From positions 1 to 33,122 of the forward strand of contig PNMN01000006.1 in NCBI GenBank assembly GCA_013823655.1: a DNA stretch of 33,122 bases, written 5' to 3'. Each line of letters begins with the position of its first letter. The stretch's first letter is position 1. This document shows positions 10,434 to 19,942 of the stretch, one piece after another. The notes under the pieces were generated by a model. The model saw nothing but the letters and a program-made list of their open reading frames with translations, was not told the origin of the DNA and searched no databases. The translations under genes were made by a program, and so were the position numbers. Source of the stretch: Comamonadaceae bacterium. GTDB taxonomy: Bacteria; Pseudomonadota; Gammaproteobacteria; Burkholderiales; Burkholderiaceae_C.

Positions 10434-11798
10434 TCAGCCCGCCAAGCGGACCACATCGTTGAACAGGGCAACGGCCATCAGTGCCACCAGGATGGCGATG
10501 CCGCCGCGTTGCAGGCGCTCCATCCATGCCTCAGACACACTGCGACCGGTCACAGCCTCCCAAAGATAATACATCAGGTGCCCGCCGTCCAAGACCGGCA
10601 GCGGCAGCAGGTTGAGCACCCCGAGACTGACGCTGATCAGGGCCAGAAACAGCAGGTAGGCGGTGATGCCGATGCTGGCCGATTTGCCCGCGTAATCGGC
10701 GATGGTGAGCGGCCCGCTGAGGTTCTTGATCGAAGCCTCACCGATCACCATGCGCCCCATCATCTTGAGGGTCAGCCAGGACACTTCCCAGGTCCGCACC
10801 ACGCCCTGGACCAGCCCGTCGAACACGCCGTGGCGCACCGTCATCATCTGCGGCGCTGCGCCGATGTAGGCACCCACACGACCGACCCAGACGCCGGCCT
10901 GCTGCTCGGGCACAGGCTGCACCACCAGACTGAGCGATTGCCCGGCGCGCTCCAGCTCCCAGCGCTGGGCGACCGCCTCACCCTGGGCCCCCACCGCCGA
11001 GCGGATGAGTGCGCGCAAGCGCTGTCCGTCTGGAACCACCTGACCGTCCACACGGCGCACCACGTCACCGGCCTGCAGTCCGGCGACCGCGGCCGCACCA
11101 CCGGGCATGACCTCGCCCACCACGGGCGCCGTCCAGGGCGAGGTGATGCCGATGCGCTGGAACAGGCTCGCATCGGCTTCGCGCACATCCAGGCTGCCTA
11201 GCGCCAGCGGCACAGGTCGCGTGCTGCCGCCCTCCTCCCGCGCCACCCAGAGCGTGACGTCTTCGCCGGAGAGTGCCGCCTGGGTGAGGCGCCAGCGCAG
11301 GTCTTCAAACGAGCCCACATCGGTGGGCAGCCCGCCCGCCTGCTCCAGCTGGGCCACCCATTCGCCGCCGCGCAGGCCGGCGCGTTCGGCCAGCGAACCG
11401 GCCACCGGGCTGGCCAGCACCGGCTTGGGTGCTTCGACGCCCGACCAGTTCACCACCGTGTACAGCGCCACCGCCAGCAGCAGGTTGGCCGCCGGCCCGG
11501 CCGCCACGATCAGCGCGCGCGAGCGCAGCGGCTGGGTATTGAAGGCCAGGTGGCGCTCGGCCGCGTCCACCGGCGCCTCCCGCTCGTCGAGCATGCGCAC
11601 ATAGCCGCCCAGCGGCAGCATCGCGAGCACAAATTCGGTCGGGTTGCCTTTGCGGTGCCAGGTCAGCAAGGGCTTGCCAAAGCCGACCGAGAAACGCAAC
11701 ACCTTCACGCCGCACGCCACCGCCATGCGGTAGTGGCCGTACTCGTGCACGGCGATCAGCAGGCCCAGGGCCAGTGCAAATGCAATCAGGGTCATCAT
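10434..11798 (-). CDS. rseP: RIP metalloprotease RseP (site-2 protease)
   Basis: HEYGH zinc motif, GFGKPLLTW, PDZ-like GLQAGDVVRRVDGQVV, LLPLPVLDGGHLMYYL. Confidence 0.96.
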   Translation of the reverse strand: MMTLIAFALALGLLIAVHEYGHYRMAVACGVKVLRFSVGFGKPLLTWHRKGNPTEFVLAMLPLGGYVRMLDEREAPVDAAERHLAFNTQPLRSRALIVAAGPAANLLLAVALYTVVNWSGVEAPKPVLASPVAGSLAERAGLRGGEWVAQLEQAGGLPTDVGSFEDLRWRLTQAALSGEDVTLWVAREEGGSTRPVPLALGSLDVREADASLFQRIGITSPWTAPVVGEVMPGGAAAVAGLQAGDVVRRVDGQVVPDGQRLRALIRSAVGAQGEAVAQRWELERAGQSLSLVVQPVPEQQAGVWVGRVGAYIGAAPQMMTVRHGVFDGLVQGVVRTWEVSWLTLKMMGRMVIGEASIKNLSGPLTIADYAGKSASIGITAYLLFLALISVSLGVLNLLPLPVLDGGHLMYYLWEAVTGRSVSEAWMERLQRGGIAILVALMAVALFNDVVRLAG

Positions 11799-11840
11799 GG
11801 TGGGGGTCCGGCGGGTTCAGCGGTCAAAGATCGGACTCGG

Positions 11841-11905
11841 AAAAACGGCCCGGAAAAGCGGCCCGGAAAAGCGGCCCGGAAAAGCGGCCCGGGAAAGCGG
11901 CCCGG
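11841..11905. repeat. Tandem repeat, five 13-bp units (consensus aaaagcggcccgg)
   Basis: aaaaacggcccgg | aaaagcggcccgg x3 | gaaagcggcccgg read directly; lies in the 131-bp gap between dxr and rseP. Confidence 0.95.
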
Positions 11906-11929
11906 GCACCACCCACGTGCATGCCGCAT

Positions 11930-13117
11930 TCAGCCGCCGCAACGGGCAACCACGGCAGCGGCCACCGCCCGGGCTTCGGTGTCGATGGCCAGCAGGTCGT
12001 CCAGTCCTGCGGGTTTGGAGGGGCTGAGCGCCGCCAAAGTTGCATGGTTCACCGCATGAATCTGGTCAAAACGCAGCCGCAGATCCAGAAATGCCGCCAC
12101 CGCCACCTCGTTGGCGGCATTGAGCACGGCGGTGGTGCCGGTGGGCCCGGCCAGCGCATCCCAGGCCAGTTGCAATCCGGGAAAGCGCAGCTCATCGACG
12201 GGTTCGAAGGTGAGTGCACCCAGGGTGGCGAAGTCCAGCGCCGCAGCGCCAGAGCCGATGCGCTCCGGCCAGGCCAGGCCGTAGGCGATCGGCACGCGCA
12301 TGTCGGGCGTGCCGAGCTGGGCGAGCACCGAGCGGTCGGTGTACTGCACCATGGAGTGGATCACGCTCTGCGGGTGGATCACCACTTCGATGCGCTCGGG
12401 GGCCAGGCCAAACAGGTAGCGCGCTTCGATCACCTCCAGCGCCTTGTTCATCATGGTGGCCGAGTCGACCGATATCTTGCGGCCCATCACCCAGTTGGGG
12501 TGGGCGCAGGCTTGCTGCGGCGTCACCGCAGCCAGGGTGGCCGGGTCGCGGGTGCGAAACGGCCCGCCCGAGGCGGTCAGCACGATCTTTTCAACCCGCC
12601 TTGCCCAGGCAGTGGGGTCTTCGGGCAGCGACTGGAACACCGCCGAGTGCTCGCTGTCGATCGGCAGCAGCGTGGCTGCACCGGCCTTCACCGCCTGCAT
12701 GAACAGCTCGCCACCGACCACCAGCGCTTCCTTGTTGGCCAGCAGCAGCTTCTTGCCGGCGCGCGCGGCGGCCAGGCTCGGCGCCAGCCCGGCCGCGCCC
12801 ACGATGGCGGCCATCACAGCGTCCACTTGCGGATCGGCACTCACATCACACAAAGCCTGAGCGCCTGCGAGCACCTTCACTTTCAGGCCCTGCGCCTTCA
12901 CGCGCTCGGCCAGTTGCTGTGCGTGTTCGGGGCTGGCCATCACGGCAAAGCGCGGCGCAAAGATCCGGCACTGCTCCAGCATCAGCTCCACCTGGGTGGC
13001 GGCCGTCAGCGCGAACACGGTGTAGCGCTGCGGGTGGCGGGCGATCACATCCAGCGTGCTGGTGCCGATGGAGCCGGTAGACCCCAGGATGGTGACGGAC
13101 TGTGCGGGCATGGTCAT
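11930..13117 (-). CDS. dxr: 1-deoxy-D-xylulose 5-phosphate reductoisomerase
   Basis: MTMPAQSVTILGSTGSIGTSTLDVIARHPQRYTVFALTA...LANKEALVVGGELF...DSEHSAVFQSL...TASGGPFRT...NWVMGRKISVDSATMMNK. Start overlaps the cdsA stop (ATGA). Confidence 0.97.
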   Translation of the reverse strand: MTMPAQSVTILGSTGSIGTSTLDVIARHPQRYTVFALTAATQVELMLEQCRIFAPRFAVMASPEHAQQLAERVKAQGLKVKVLAGAQALCDVSADPQVDAVMAAIVGAAGLAPSLAAARAGKKLLLANKEALVVGGELFMQAVKAGAATLLPIDSEHSAVFQSLPEDPTAWARRVEKIVLTASGGPFRTRDPATLAAVTPQQACAHPNWVMGRKISVDSATMMNKALEVIEARYLFGLAPERIEVVIHPQSVIHSMVQYTDRSVLAQLGTPDMRVPIAYGLAWPERIGSGAAALDFATLGALTFEPVDELRFPGLQLAWDALAGPTGTTAVLNAANEVAVAAFLDLRLRFDQIHAVNHATLAALSPSKPAGLDDLLAIDTEARAVAAAVVARCGG

Positions 13118-13948
13118 GGGTTCAAGAAAGTGGCAAACAGCATGGCCAGGGGCAGCACGGGCAGCAGTGCATCGACACGGTCGAGCACACCGCCGTGGCC
13201 CGGCAGCAGCTGGCTGGAATCCTTCATGCCCGCACTGCGTTTGACCAGGGACTCCGCCAGATCGCCCACCACGCTCATGGCGGTCAGAAACACCAAGGCC
13301 GGCACGGCCATGAACGCACCCAGTGACCACAGGCGGGCAAACAGACTGGGCTGGTCGGTCAACCCTTGCGCATCCAGCCAGAGCCAGCCCAGCGCCAGCA
13401 GCCACACGCCCGCCATGCCACTGAACACACCCTCCCAGGTCTTGCCCGGGCTGATCGTCGATGCCAGCTTGCGCCGTCCAAACGCCTTGCCGCCGAAGTA
13501 GGCCGCGATGTCGGCCATCCACACCAGCGTCAGCACCGACAGCAGAAAACCCAGTCCCAGCAGACGCGCCTGCACCAGCGCCAGCCAGGCGCAGGCGAGC
13601 AGAAACAGGCCTCCCCAGAGTCGCAGGGCCTTTGGCCAGCGCGCCCAGCCCGGCACACTGCGGCGCAGCATCACCACCGCCAGCAGCAGCCACAGCAGAC
13701 CGACCGCCAGCCAGAGCAGGCGCCAGTTCAGCCCCAGGCCTCCGGCCAGCCAGAACCCCGCCAGCACCAAGCCCAGACCAAGCCCGAGCGCTTTGGCAGT
13801 GGCATCGCTACAGCCATTCAGGCGCGCCCATTCCCAGCCCGCCGCCACCATGAGCAGCAGCGCGAGCACGGCAAACGGTCCGATGGACGGGTAGAACAGC
13901 GCTGGCAGCAGCACCGCCAACAGGAGCAGCGCGGTGATGATGCGCTGC

Positions 13949-13956
<8 letters not shown>
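13114..13956 (-). CDS. cdsA: Phosphatidate cytidylyltransferase
   Basis: MLKQRIITALLLLAVLLPALFYPSIGPF...; C-terminal motif SVVGDLAESLVKRSAGMKDSSQLLPGHGGVLDRVDALLPVLP. Confidence 0.96.
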
Positions 13957-14710
<754 letters not shown>

Positions 14711-14750
14711 CAGAGCGTGAAGCAGAAAAGTGGATGCAAGGCCGGTCGCG

Positions 14751-15311
14751 TCACACCGCCATGATGTCCTGCTCTTTGGATGCCACCAGGCGGTCCACCT
14801 CGCTGATCATGCGGTCGGTGAGTTTCTGGATGTCGTCCGTCGAACGGCGTTCATCGTCTTCGGAAGCCAGCTTGTCCTTCACCAGCCTCTTGACGTGTTC
14901 GTTGGCATCGCGGCGCAGGTTGCGCACGGCGATCTTGGCGGCTTCGCCTTCGCCACGCACCACCTTGGTCAGTTCCTTGCGGCGCTCTTCGGTCATGGGC
15001 GGCATCGGCACACGGATCAGGTCGCCCTGGCTGGAAGGGTTCAGCCCCAGATCGGATTCGCGAATGGCCTTCTCGATCTTGGCGCCCATGCCTTTTTCCC
15101 AGGGCGCCACGCCAATGGTGCGCGCGTCCAGCAGCGTCAGGTTGGCCACCTGCGACAGCGGCACCATGGAGCCGTAGTAGTCCACGTGCACGGTGTCGAG
15201 CAGTTGCGGGTTGGGCCGCCCGGTGCGGACCTTGGCCAGATGGCCTTTGAGCGCTTCCAGCGACTGCTGCATCTTGTGCTCGGCGGTCTGGCGAATTTCA
15301 GCGGTGCTCAT
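14751..15311 (-). CDS. frr: Ribosome recycling factor
   Basis: [83 protein letters not shown]. Confidence 0.98.
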   Translation of the reverse strand: MSTAEIRQTAEHKMQQSLEALKGHLAKVRTGRPNPQLLDTVHVDYYGSMVPLSQVANLTLLDARTIGVAPWEKGMGAKIEKAIRESDLGLNPSSQGDLIRVPMPPMTEERRKELTKVVRGEGEAAKIAVRNLRRDANEHVKRLVKDKLASEDDERRSTDDIQKLTDRMISEVDRLVASKEQDIMAV

Positions 15312-15354
15312 GCTTCTTCCTCAATACGACGGTGTTGTGCTTCAAACTGATCGC

Positions 15355-16065
15355 TCAGACGTGGACCAGGGTTCCCTCGTCCCCACCCAGCACCACCTTG
15401 CGCAGCGCGCCCGGCTTGAAGATGGAGAACACCTTGACCGGCAGCTTCTGGTCGCGGCAAAGAGCGAACGCAGTGGCATCCATCACCTGCAGGTTCTTGG
15501 CCATGGCTTCGTCAAAAGTCAGCGAGGTGTAACGGGTGGCGTTGGGGTCTTTGTTCGGATCGGCCGAGTAGACGCCGTCGACCTTGGTGGCCTTGAGCAC
15601 GATCTCCGCCCCGATCTCGGCGCCACGCAGGGCCGCCGCCGTGTCGGTGGTGAAAAACGGGTTGCCGGTTCCCGCAGCAAACACCACCACCTTGCCTTCT
15701 TCCAGGTACTGCAGGGCTTTGGGGCGCACATAAGGTTCCACCACCTGCTCGATGGCGATGGCCGACATGACGCGCGCCACCAGGCCCGCTTTCTCCATGG
15801 TGTCGGCCAGCGCCAGCGAGTTCATCACCGTGGCCAGCATGCCCATGTAGTCGGCGGTGGCACGGTCCATGCCGACGGAGCCACCGGCGACGCCACGAAA
15901 AATATTGCCGCCACCGATGACGATGGCCACCTCCACACCCAGGCGGGTCACTTCGGCGATTTCTTCCACCACGCGCGCGATGGTGGCCCGGTTGATGCCG
16001 AAAGCATCGTCGCCCATCAGGGCTTCACCCGACAATTTCAGCAGAATTCTCTTATAGGCTGGCAT
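15355..16065 (-). CDS. pyrH: UMP kinase
   Basis: [82 protein letters not shown]. Confidence 0.98.
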   Translation of the reverse strand: MPAYKRILLKLSGEALMGDDAFGINRATIARVVEEIAEVTRLGVEVAIVIGGGNIFRGVAGGSVGMDRATADYMGMLATVMNSLALADTMEKAGLVARVMSAIAIEQVVEPYVRPKALQYLEEGKVVVFAAGTGNPFFTTDTAAALRGAEIGAEIVLKATKVDGVYSADPNKDPNATRYTSLTFDEAMAKNLQVMDATAFALCRDQKLPVKVFSIFKPGALRKVVLGGDEGTLVHV

Positions 16066-16175
16066 AGGCAACTTTCTGCAAATCAAACAACTGACAACTC
16101 AACCAGCGAGTGTAGCGAGGCGCGGACCGCGCGCCCCGTCGCCAGGGCGCACGACATTTTCAAATACCCGGTGCC

Positions 16176-16213
16176 ACACATGACAACGGGCCTTGCGGCC
16201 CGTTGTCATGTGT
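16176..16213. terminator. Perfect 17-bp inverted repeat between tsf and pyrH, putative terminator or processing hairpin
   Basis: acacatgacaacgggcc-ttgc-ggcccgttgtcatgtgt; perfect complementarity, but no clear T-run on the tsf->pyrH side. Confidence 0.6.
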
Positions 16214-16235
16214 CTGCGGGAAAACCTTTGCCCGA

Positions 16236-17159
16236 TCAGGCACCTTTGGCAGCAGCGACTTGCGCGGCCACTTCGGCTGCGAAATCGTCCACCTTCTTCT
16301 CGATGCCTTCGCCCACCACGTACATGGTGAAACCCTTGATGGTGGTGCCAGCGGCCTTGAGCATCTGCTCGACGGTCTGCTTGCCGTCGGAGGCCTTCAC
16401 GAAGACCTGGTCAAACAGCGAGACTTCCTTGAGGTATTTCTGCACAGCACCATCAATCCGCTTGGTGACGATCTCTGCGCTTTGCGCCGGTTTGCCAGCC
16501 GCCACCAACTCTTTGTTGGCTTCGTCTGCCTTGGCCGTGGCCACGGAACGCTCGCGCTCGATAAATTCGGCAGGCACATCAGCGCTGGTCAGCGCCACTG
16601 GCTTCATGGCGGCCACGTGCATCGCCACGTCTTTAGATGCGACCGCATCGCCGTCGAACTCCACCACCACACCGATGCGCGTGCCGTGCAGGTAGCTCAC
16701 CAGCGAAGCGCCGTTGCTGTAGTGCTTGAAGCGGCGAAAGCTCATGTTCTCGCCGATCTTGCCAATCAGGCCCTTGCGCACGTCTTCCAGCGTGGGGCCG
16801 AAGCTGTCCTGGCTGTAGGCCAGGGCGCCCAAGGCTTCCACGTTGGCCGGGTTGTGCTCGGCCACCAGCCGGGCAGCGGCGTTGGCCAGGGCCAGGAAGC
16901 TGTCGTTCTTGGTCACGAAGTCGGTTTCGCAGTTGACTTCGATCAGGCCACCGGTGGTGCCGCTGATGAAGCTGGCGACCACGCCTTCGGCGGTCACGCG
17001 GCTGGCGGCCTTGCCGGCCTTGGTGCCGAGCTTGACGCGCAGCAGTTCTTCGGCCTTGGCCATGTCGCCGTCGGCCTCGGTCAGGGCTTTTTTGCACTCC
17101 ATCATGGGGGCGTCGGTCTTGGCGCGCAGTTCGGCGACCATGCTTGCGGTAATTGCCAT
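16236..17159 (-). CDS. tsf: Elongation factor Ts
   Basis: [61 protein letters not shown]... Confidence 0.98.
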   Translation of the reverse strand: MAITASMVAELRAKTDAPMMECKKALTEADGDMAKAEELLRVKLGTKAGKAASRVTAEGVVASFISGTTGGLIEVNCETDFVTKNDSFLALANAAARLVAEHNPANVEALGALAYSQDSFGPTLEDVRKGLIGKIGENMSFRRFKHYSNGASLVSYLHGTRIGVVVEFDGDAVASKDVAMHVAAMKPVALTSADVPAEFIERERSVATAKADEANKELVAAGKPAQSAEIVTKRIDGAVQKYLKEVSLFDQVFVKASDGKQTVEQMLKAAGTTIKGFTMYVVGEGIEKKVDDFAAEVAAQVAAAKGA

Positions 17160-17231
17160 TTTTCAGTTCTCCGTTGGGCCGCGCAGCCTATCGGGCGGGG
17201 CGGACTGGTCAGTGGATCGGATTTGCTTGTG

Positions 17232-17257
17232 AAAAAGGGGCTGCGCGAGCCCCTCTT
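17232..17257 (-). terminator. Terminator-like hairpin between rpsB and tsf
   Basis: Minus strand: AAAGAGGGGCT-CGCGC-AGCCCCTTTTT, a GC stem followed by T5. Confidence 0.6.
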
Positions 17258-17274
17258 TGCCGCAGAAGCGGGAA

Positions 17275-18021
17275 TCAGGCGGAAGTGACTTCGACGAATT
17301 CGTCAGAGCCTTCGGCGGCCACGGCCTTGACCACGTCGTTCACGGCGTTGGAGCGGCCTTCGAGAACCGCATCCGCAATGCCACGGGCGTACAGCGCCAC
17401 GGCGCGGGCCGAGTCATCGTTGCCGGGGATCACGTAGTCGATGCCGACCGGATTGTGGTTGGTGTCCACCACGCCGACCAGCGGGATGCCCAGCTTCTGG
17501 GCTTCGAGAATGGCGATCTTGTGGAAGCCCACGTCGATCACGAAGATGGCGTCGGGCAGCGCGGTCATGTCCTGGATGCCGCCGATATCCTTCTCCAGCT
17601 TTTCCATTTCGCGAGCAAACATCAGCTGCTCCTTTTTGGTCATGCTGTCGAGGCCGGTTTCCTTCTGGGCCTGCATGTCCTTCAGACGCTTGATCGAGGT
17701 CTTGACCGTCTTGAAGTTGGTCAGCATGCCGCCGAGCCAGCGCTGGTCCACAAAAGGCACGCCGGCGCGGCGCGCTTCCTGGGCCACGATGTCGCGCGAG
17801 GTGCGCTTGGTGCCCACCATCAGGATGGTGCCGCGGTTGGCAGACAGCTGCTTCACGAATTTGGCAGCTTCCTCGAACATCGGCAACGTCTTTTCGAGAT
17901 TGACGATGTGGATTTTGTTGCGGTGACCGAAGATGTACGGAGCCATCTTGGGGTTCCAGAAGCGGGTTTGGTGACCGAAGTGGACACCGGCTTCCAGCAT
18001 TTCGCGCATGGAGACAGACAT
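17275..18021 (-). CDS. rpsB: 30S ribosomal protein S2
   Basis: [52 protein letters not shown]...[14 protein letters not shown]. Confidence 0.98.
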   Translation of the reverse strand: MSVSMREMLEAGVHFGHQTRFWNPKMAPYIFGHRNKIHIVNLEKTLPMFEEAAKFVKQLSANRGTILMVGTKRTSRDIVAQEARRAGVPFVDQRWLGGMLTNFKTVKTSIKRLKDMQAQKETGLDSMTKKEQLMFAREMEKLEKDIGGIQDMTALPDAIFVIDVGFHKIAILEAQKLGIPLVGVVDTNHNPVGIDYVIPGNDDSARAVALYARGIADAVLEGRSNAVNDVVKAVAAEGSDEFVEVTSA

Positions 18022-18193
18022 GTGATTTCTTTCCAGAGGTTGAGTCTAAAATCCAGCCCCGATTGCCCCGGATCGCACAGCACTTGAAACGGCTGACGAT
18101 CCTTGAACAACACCCGGTTGGGCCGGTTTGCGATTGAACTTTTTCCAAGGCGCCAGGAATGGATTCCCAGCCTGCACTTGGCAAAGCCTGTCG

Positions 18194-18199
18194 ATTATA
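18194..18199 (-). promoter_or_regulatory. Putative rpsB promoter -10 box (TATAAT)
   Basis: Reverse complement GCTGCTATAATCGACAGG; ~170 nt upstream of the rpsB start; weak -35. Confidence 0.45.
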
Positions 18200-18316
18200 G
18201 CAGCCGCGCCCCTTTCGCCTCAGCCCCCCGAACCCCCATGCGCCCTGCCGCACGGCGCTCTGCACCCCTGTTCTGATGCCAAACCACGTCCCCATGCCCA
18301 GCCCGGGAGCCCCTGC

Positions 18317-19585
18317 ATGAAAGTTGCCGTCATCGGAGCGGGGGTGATCGGCATCACCACGGCGTACGAACTGGCGCTCGACGGCCACGAAGTCACGGTG
18401 TTCGAACGGCGCAGCACCGCCGCCGAAGAGGCGAGTTTTGCCAACGGCAGCCTGATTGCACCCGCCTGGCTGGCTTCGCTGGCGAACGTCGGTCGAACCA
18501 GCAACCTGTTCTGGCCCACGACCGCGAACCCCGGCGGCTTGCGACTGACCGGCCTTTCGGGTCACGCCCAATGGGCTTGGTTTTGGCGGTGGCAGCGGGC
18601 CGCCCGGGCCCCGCTGCAGACAGAGAGGCAGGCCGCCTTGTTCCGGCTGGCTGCGTTCAGCCTGGAGCGACTGACGGCCATCTCCACCGAGGAACGGCTC
18701 GAATACGACCGCAGCCAGGGCCTGCTGGTGTTGTGGCGCAGCGAACGAGAAGCCGCACTGGCCCGCTCGGCCCTGCCCGGGCTGCGCGAGCAGGGTGCGG
18801 TGATGCGCGAACTGGATGCGACACAGGCCCGACTGATCGAACCGTCGCTGAATCCGGACACCACCCTGGCTGGCGCCCTGGAGCTCCCCACCGGCATGGC
18901 CGCCAATTGCCGCCAGTTCACCCTGCAGCTCAAGAGCCTGGCCCAGCTGCGGGGTTGCCATTTCCAGTTCGGCTGCGAAGTCGCCCGACTGGACACCACG
19001 GGACACGGTGTGACGCTGACCCTGTCAGCCGGCAACACCGCCCCACAGCCATTCGACGCTGCCGTGCTGTGTGCGGGCAGCGCTGGAGCGGCCCTGCTGC
19101 GACCTCTCGGCTGGCAAGCACCCACGCAAACCGTGTACGGGCACAGCGTGAGCGCGGCGGTGCGTGAACCCCTGGATGCCCCGTTGTCGGCCGTGATCGA
19201 TGCGCGCCACCAGATCTCCATCTCGCGCCTGGGTCAGCGCGTGCGCGTGGCCGGGGGCACCACCCTGGGCGGCCGACCCGGCAGATTGTCGGCCTCTGAG
19301 ATGCGCCGCCTCTACCGCGTGTTGATGGACTGGTTTCCAGGCGCCGCCCGGCTGGGCGGCCCCCAGGGCAGCGTGCAGGAATGGAGAGGCGCCCAAGTCC
19401 TGGTGCCCGACGCGCTGCCCCTGCTGGGCGAAAGCAGCGTGCCCCGCATCTGGCTGAACCTGGCCCATGGGTCCGGCGGCTGGGCCCTGGCCTGCGGCTG
19501 CGCCCGCGCGCTGGCCGACCAGATGCTCGGACGCACATCCGACATCGATCTGGACCCATTCTCGCCCGCCCGCATCAAGGCATGA
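18317..19585 (+). CDS. DadA-like FAD-dependent D-amino-acid dehydrogenase
   Basis: MKVAVIGAGVIGITTAYELALDGHEVTVFERRSTAAEEASFANGSLIAP (FAD-binding GxGxxG); C-terminal WRGAQVLVPDALPLLGES...NLAHGSGGWALACGCARALADQ. Confidence 0.85.
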   Translation: MKVAVIGAGVIGITTAYELALDGHEVTVFERRSTAAEEASFANGSLIAPAWLASLANVGRTSNLFWPTTANPGGLRLTGLSGHAQWAWFWRWQRAARAPLQTERQAALFRLAAFSLERLTAISTEERLEYDRSQGLLVLWRSEREAALARSALPGLREQGAVMRELDATQARLIEPSLNPDTTLAGALELPTGMAANCRQFTLQLKSLAQLRGCHFQFGCEVARLDTTGHGVTLTLSAGNTAPQPFDAAVLCAGSAGAALLRPLGWQAPTQTVYGHSVSAAVREPLDAPLSAVIDARHQISISRLGQRVRVAGGTTLGGRPGRLSASEMRRLYRVLMDWFPGAARLGGPQGSVQEWRGAQVLVPDALPLLGESSVPRIWLNLAHGSGGWALACGCARALADQMLGRTSDIDLDPFSPARIKA

Positions 19586-19765
19586 CGCGGCCCTTCTTGC
19601 ACCTTGGCCGCCTGCGCGCAACGGCTCCGTGGTGAAATGCCATCAACGACGAGACGCACTGCGCACGGCGGCACAACCCGGTGTTCAACACCCCGTCCTG
19701 TGGCCATACTCACGGAGCGCCTCCGGGCAGCACGCGTTCATCAACCCCACAGCAAGAACCCGACC

Positions 19766-19936
19766 ATGGGCATGATCCGTTTCATCAAGGAAGCCGGTGA
19801 GAAGCTGTTCGGCATCGGCAAGGCGTTCTACGGCACGCCCAACCAGTACCCGCAGATCTTCGAGGCCAACAAACCCATGCTGAGCCACCCCGACAAAATC
19901 CACCCCGGCCAGGTGCTGCGCATTCCGCCGACCTGA
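19766..19936 (+). CDS. Short Kbp/YgaU-like protein, apparently internally deleted (no BON domain, partial LysM)
   Basis: MGMIRFIKEAGEKLFGIGKAFYGTPNQYPQIFEANKPMLSHPDKIHPGQVLRIPPT (56 aa): N-terminus resembles the Kbp/YgaU start and C-terminus resembles its LysM end, with the middle missing. Could be a pseudogene. Confidence 0.65.
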   Translation: MGMIRFIKEAGEKLFGIGKAFYGTPNQYPQIFEANKPMLSHPDKIHPGQVLRIPPT

Positions 19937-19942
19937 AGCAGC

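Noticed and set aside
11774-13501. 575-aa plus-strand ORF including a repeated EKRPGKAARKSGP peptide
   Set aside because: The peptide repeat is just the 13-bp minisatellite translated; the remainder is antisense to dxr and cdsA.
13118-13693. N-terminal extension of the dxr ORF
   Set aside because: Overlaps cdsA in another frame; the genuine DXR N-terminus begins at (MT)MPAQSVTILGSTGSIG.
17414-19006. 530-aa minus-strand ORF overlapping rpsB and the dadA-like gene
   Set aside because: Out of frame with rpsB and antisense to the oxidoreductase; no domain signal.
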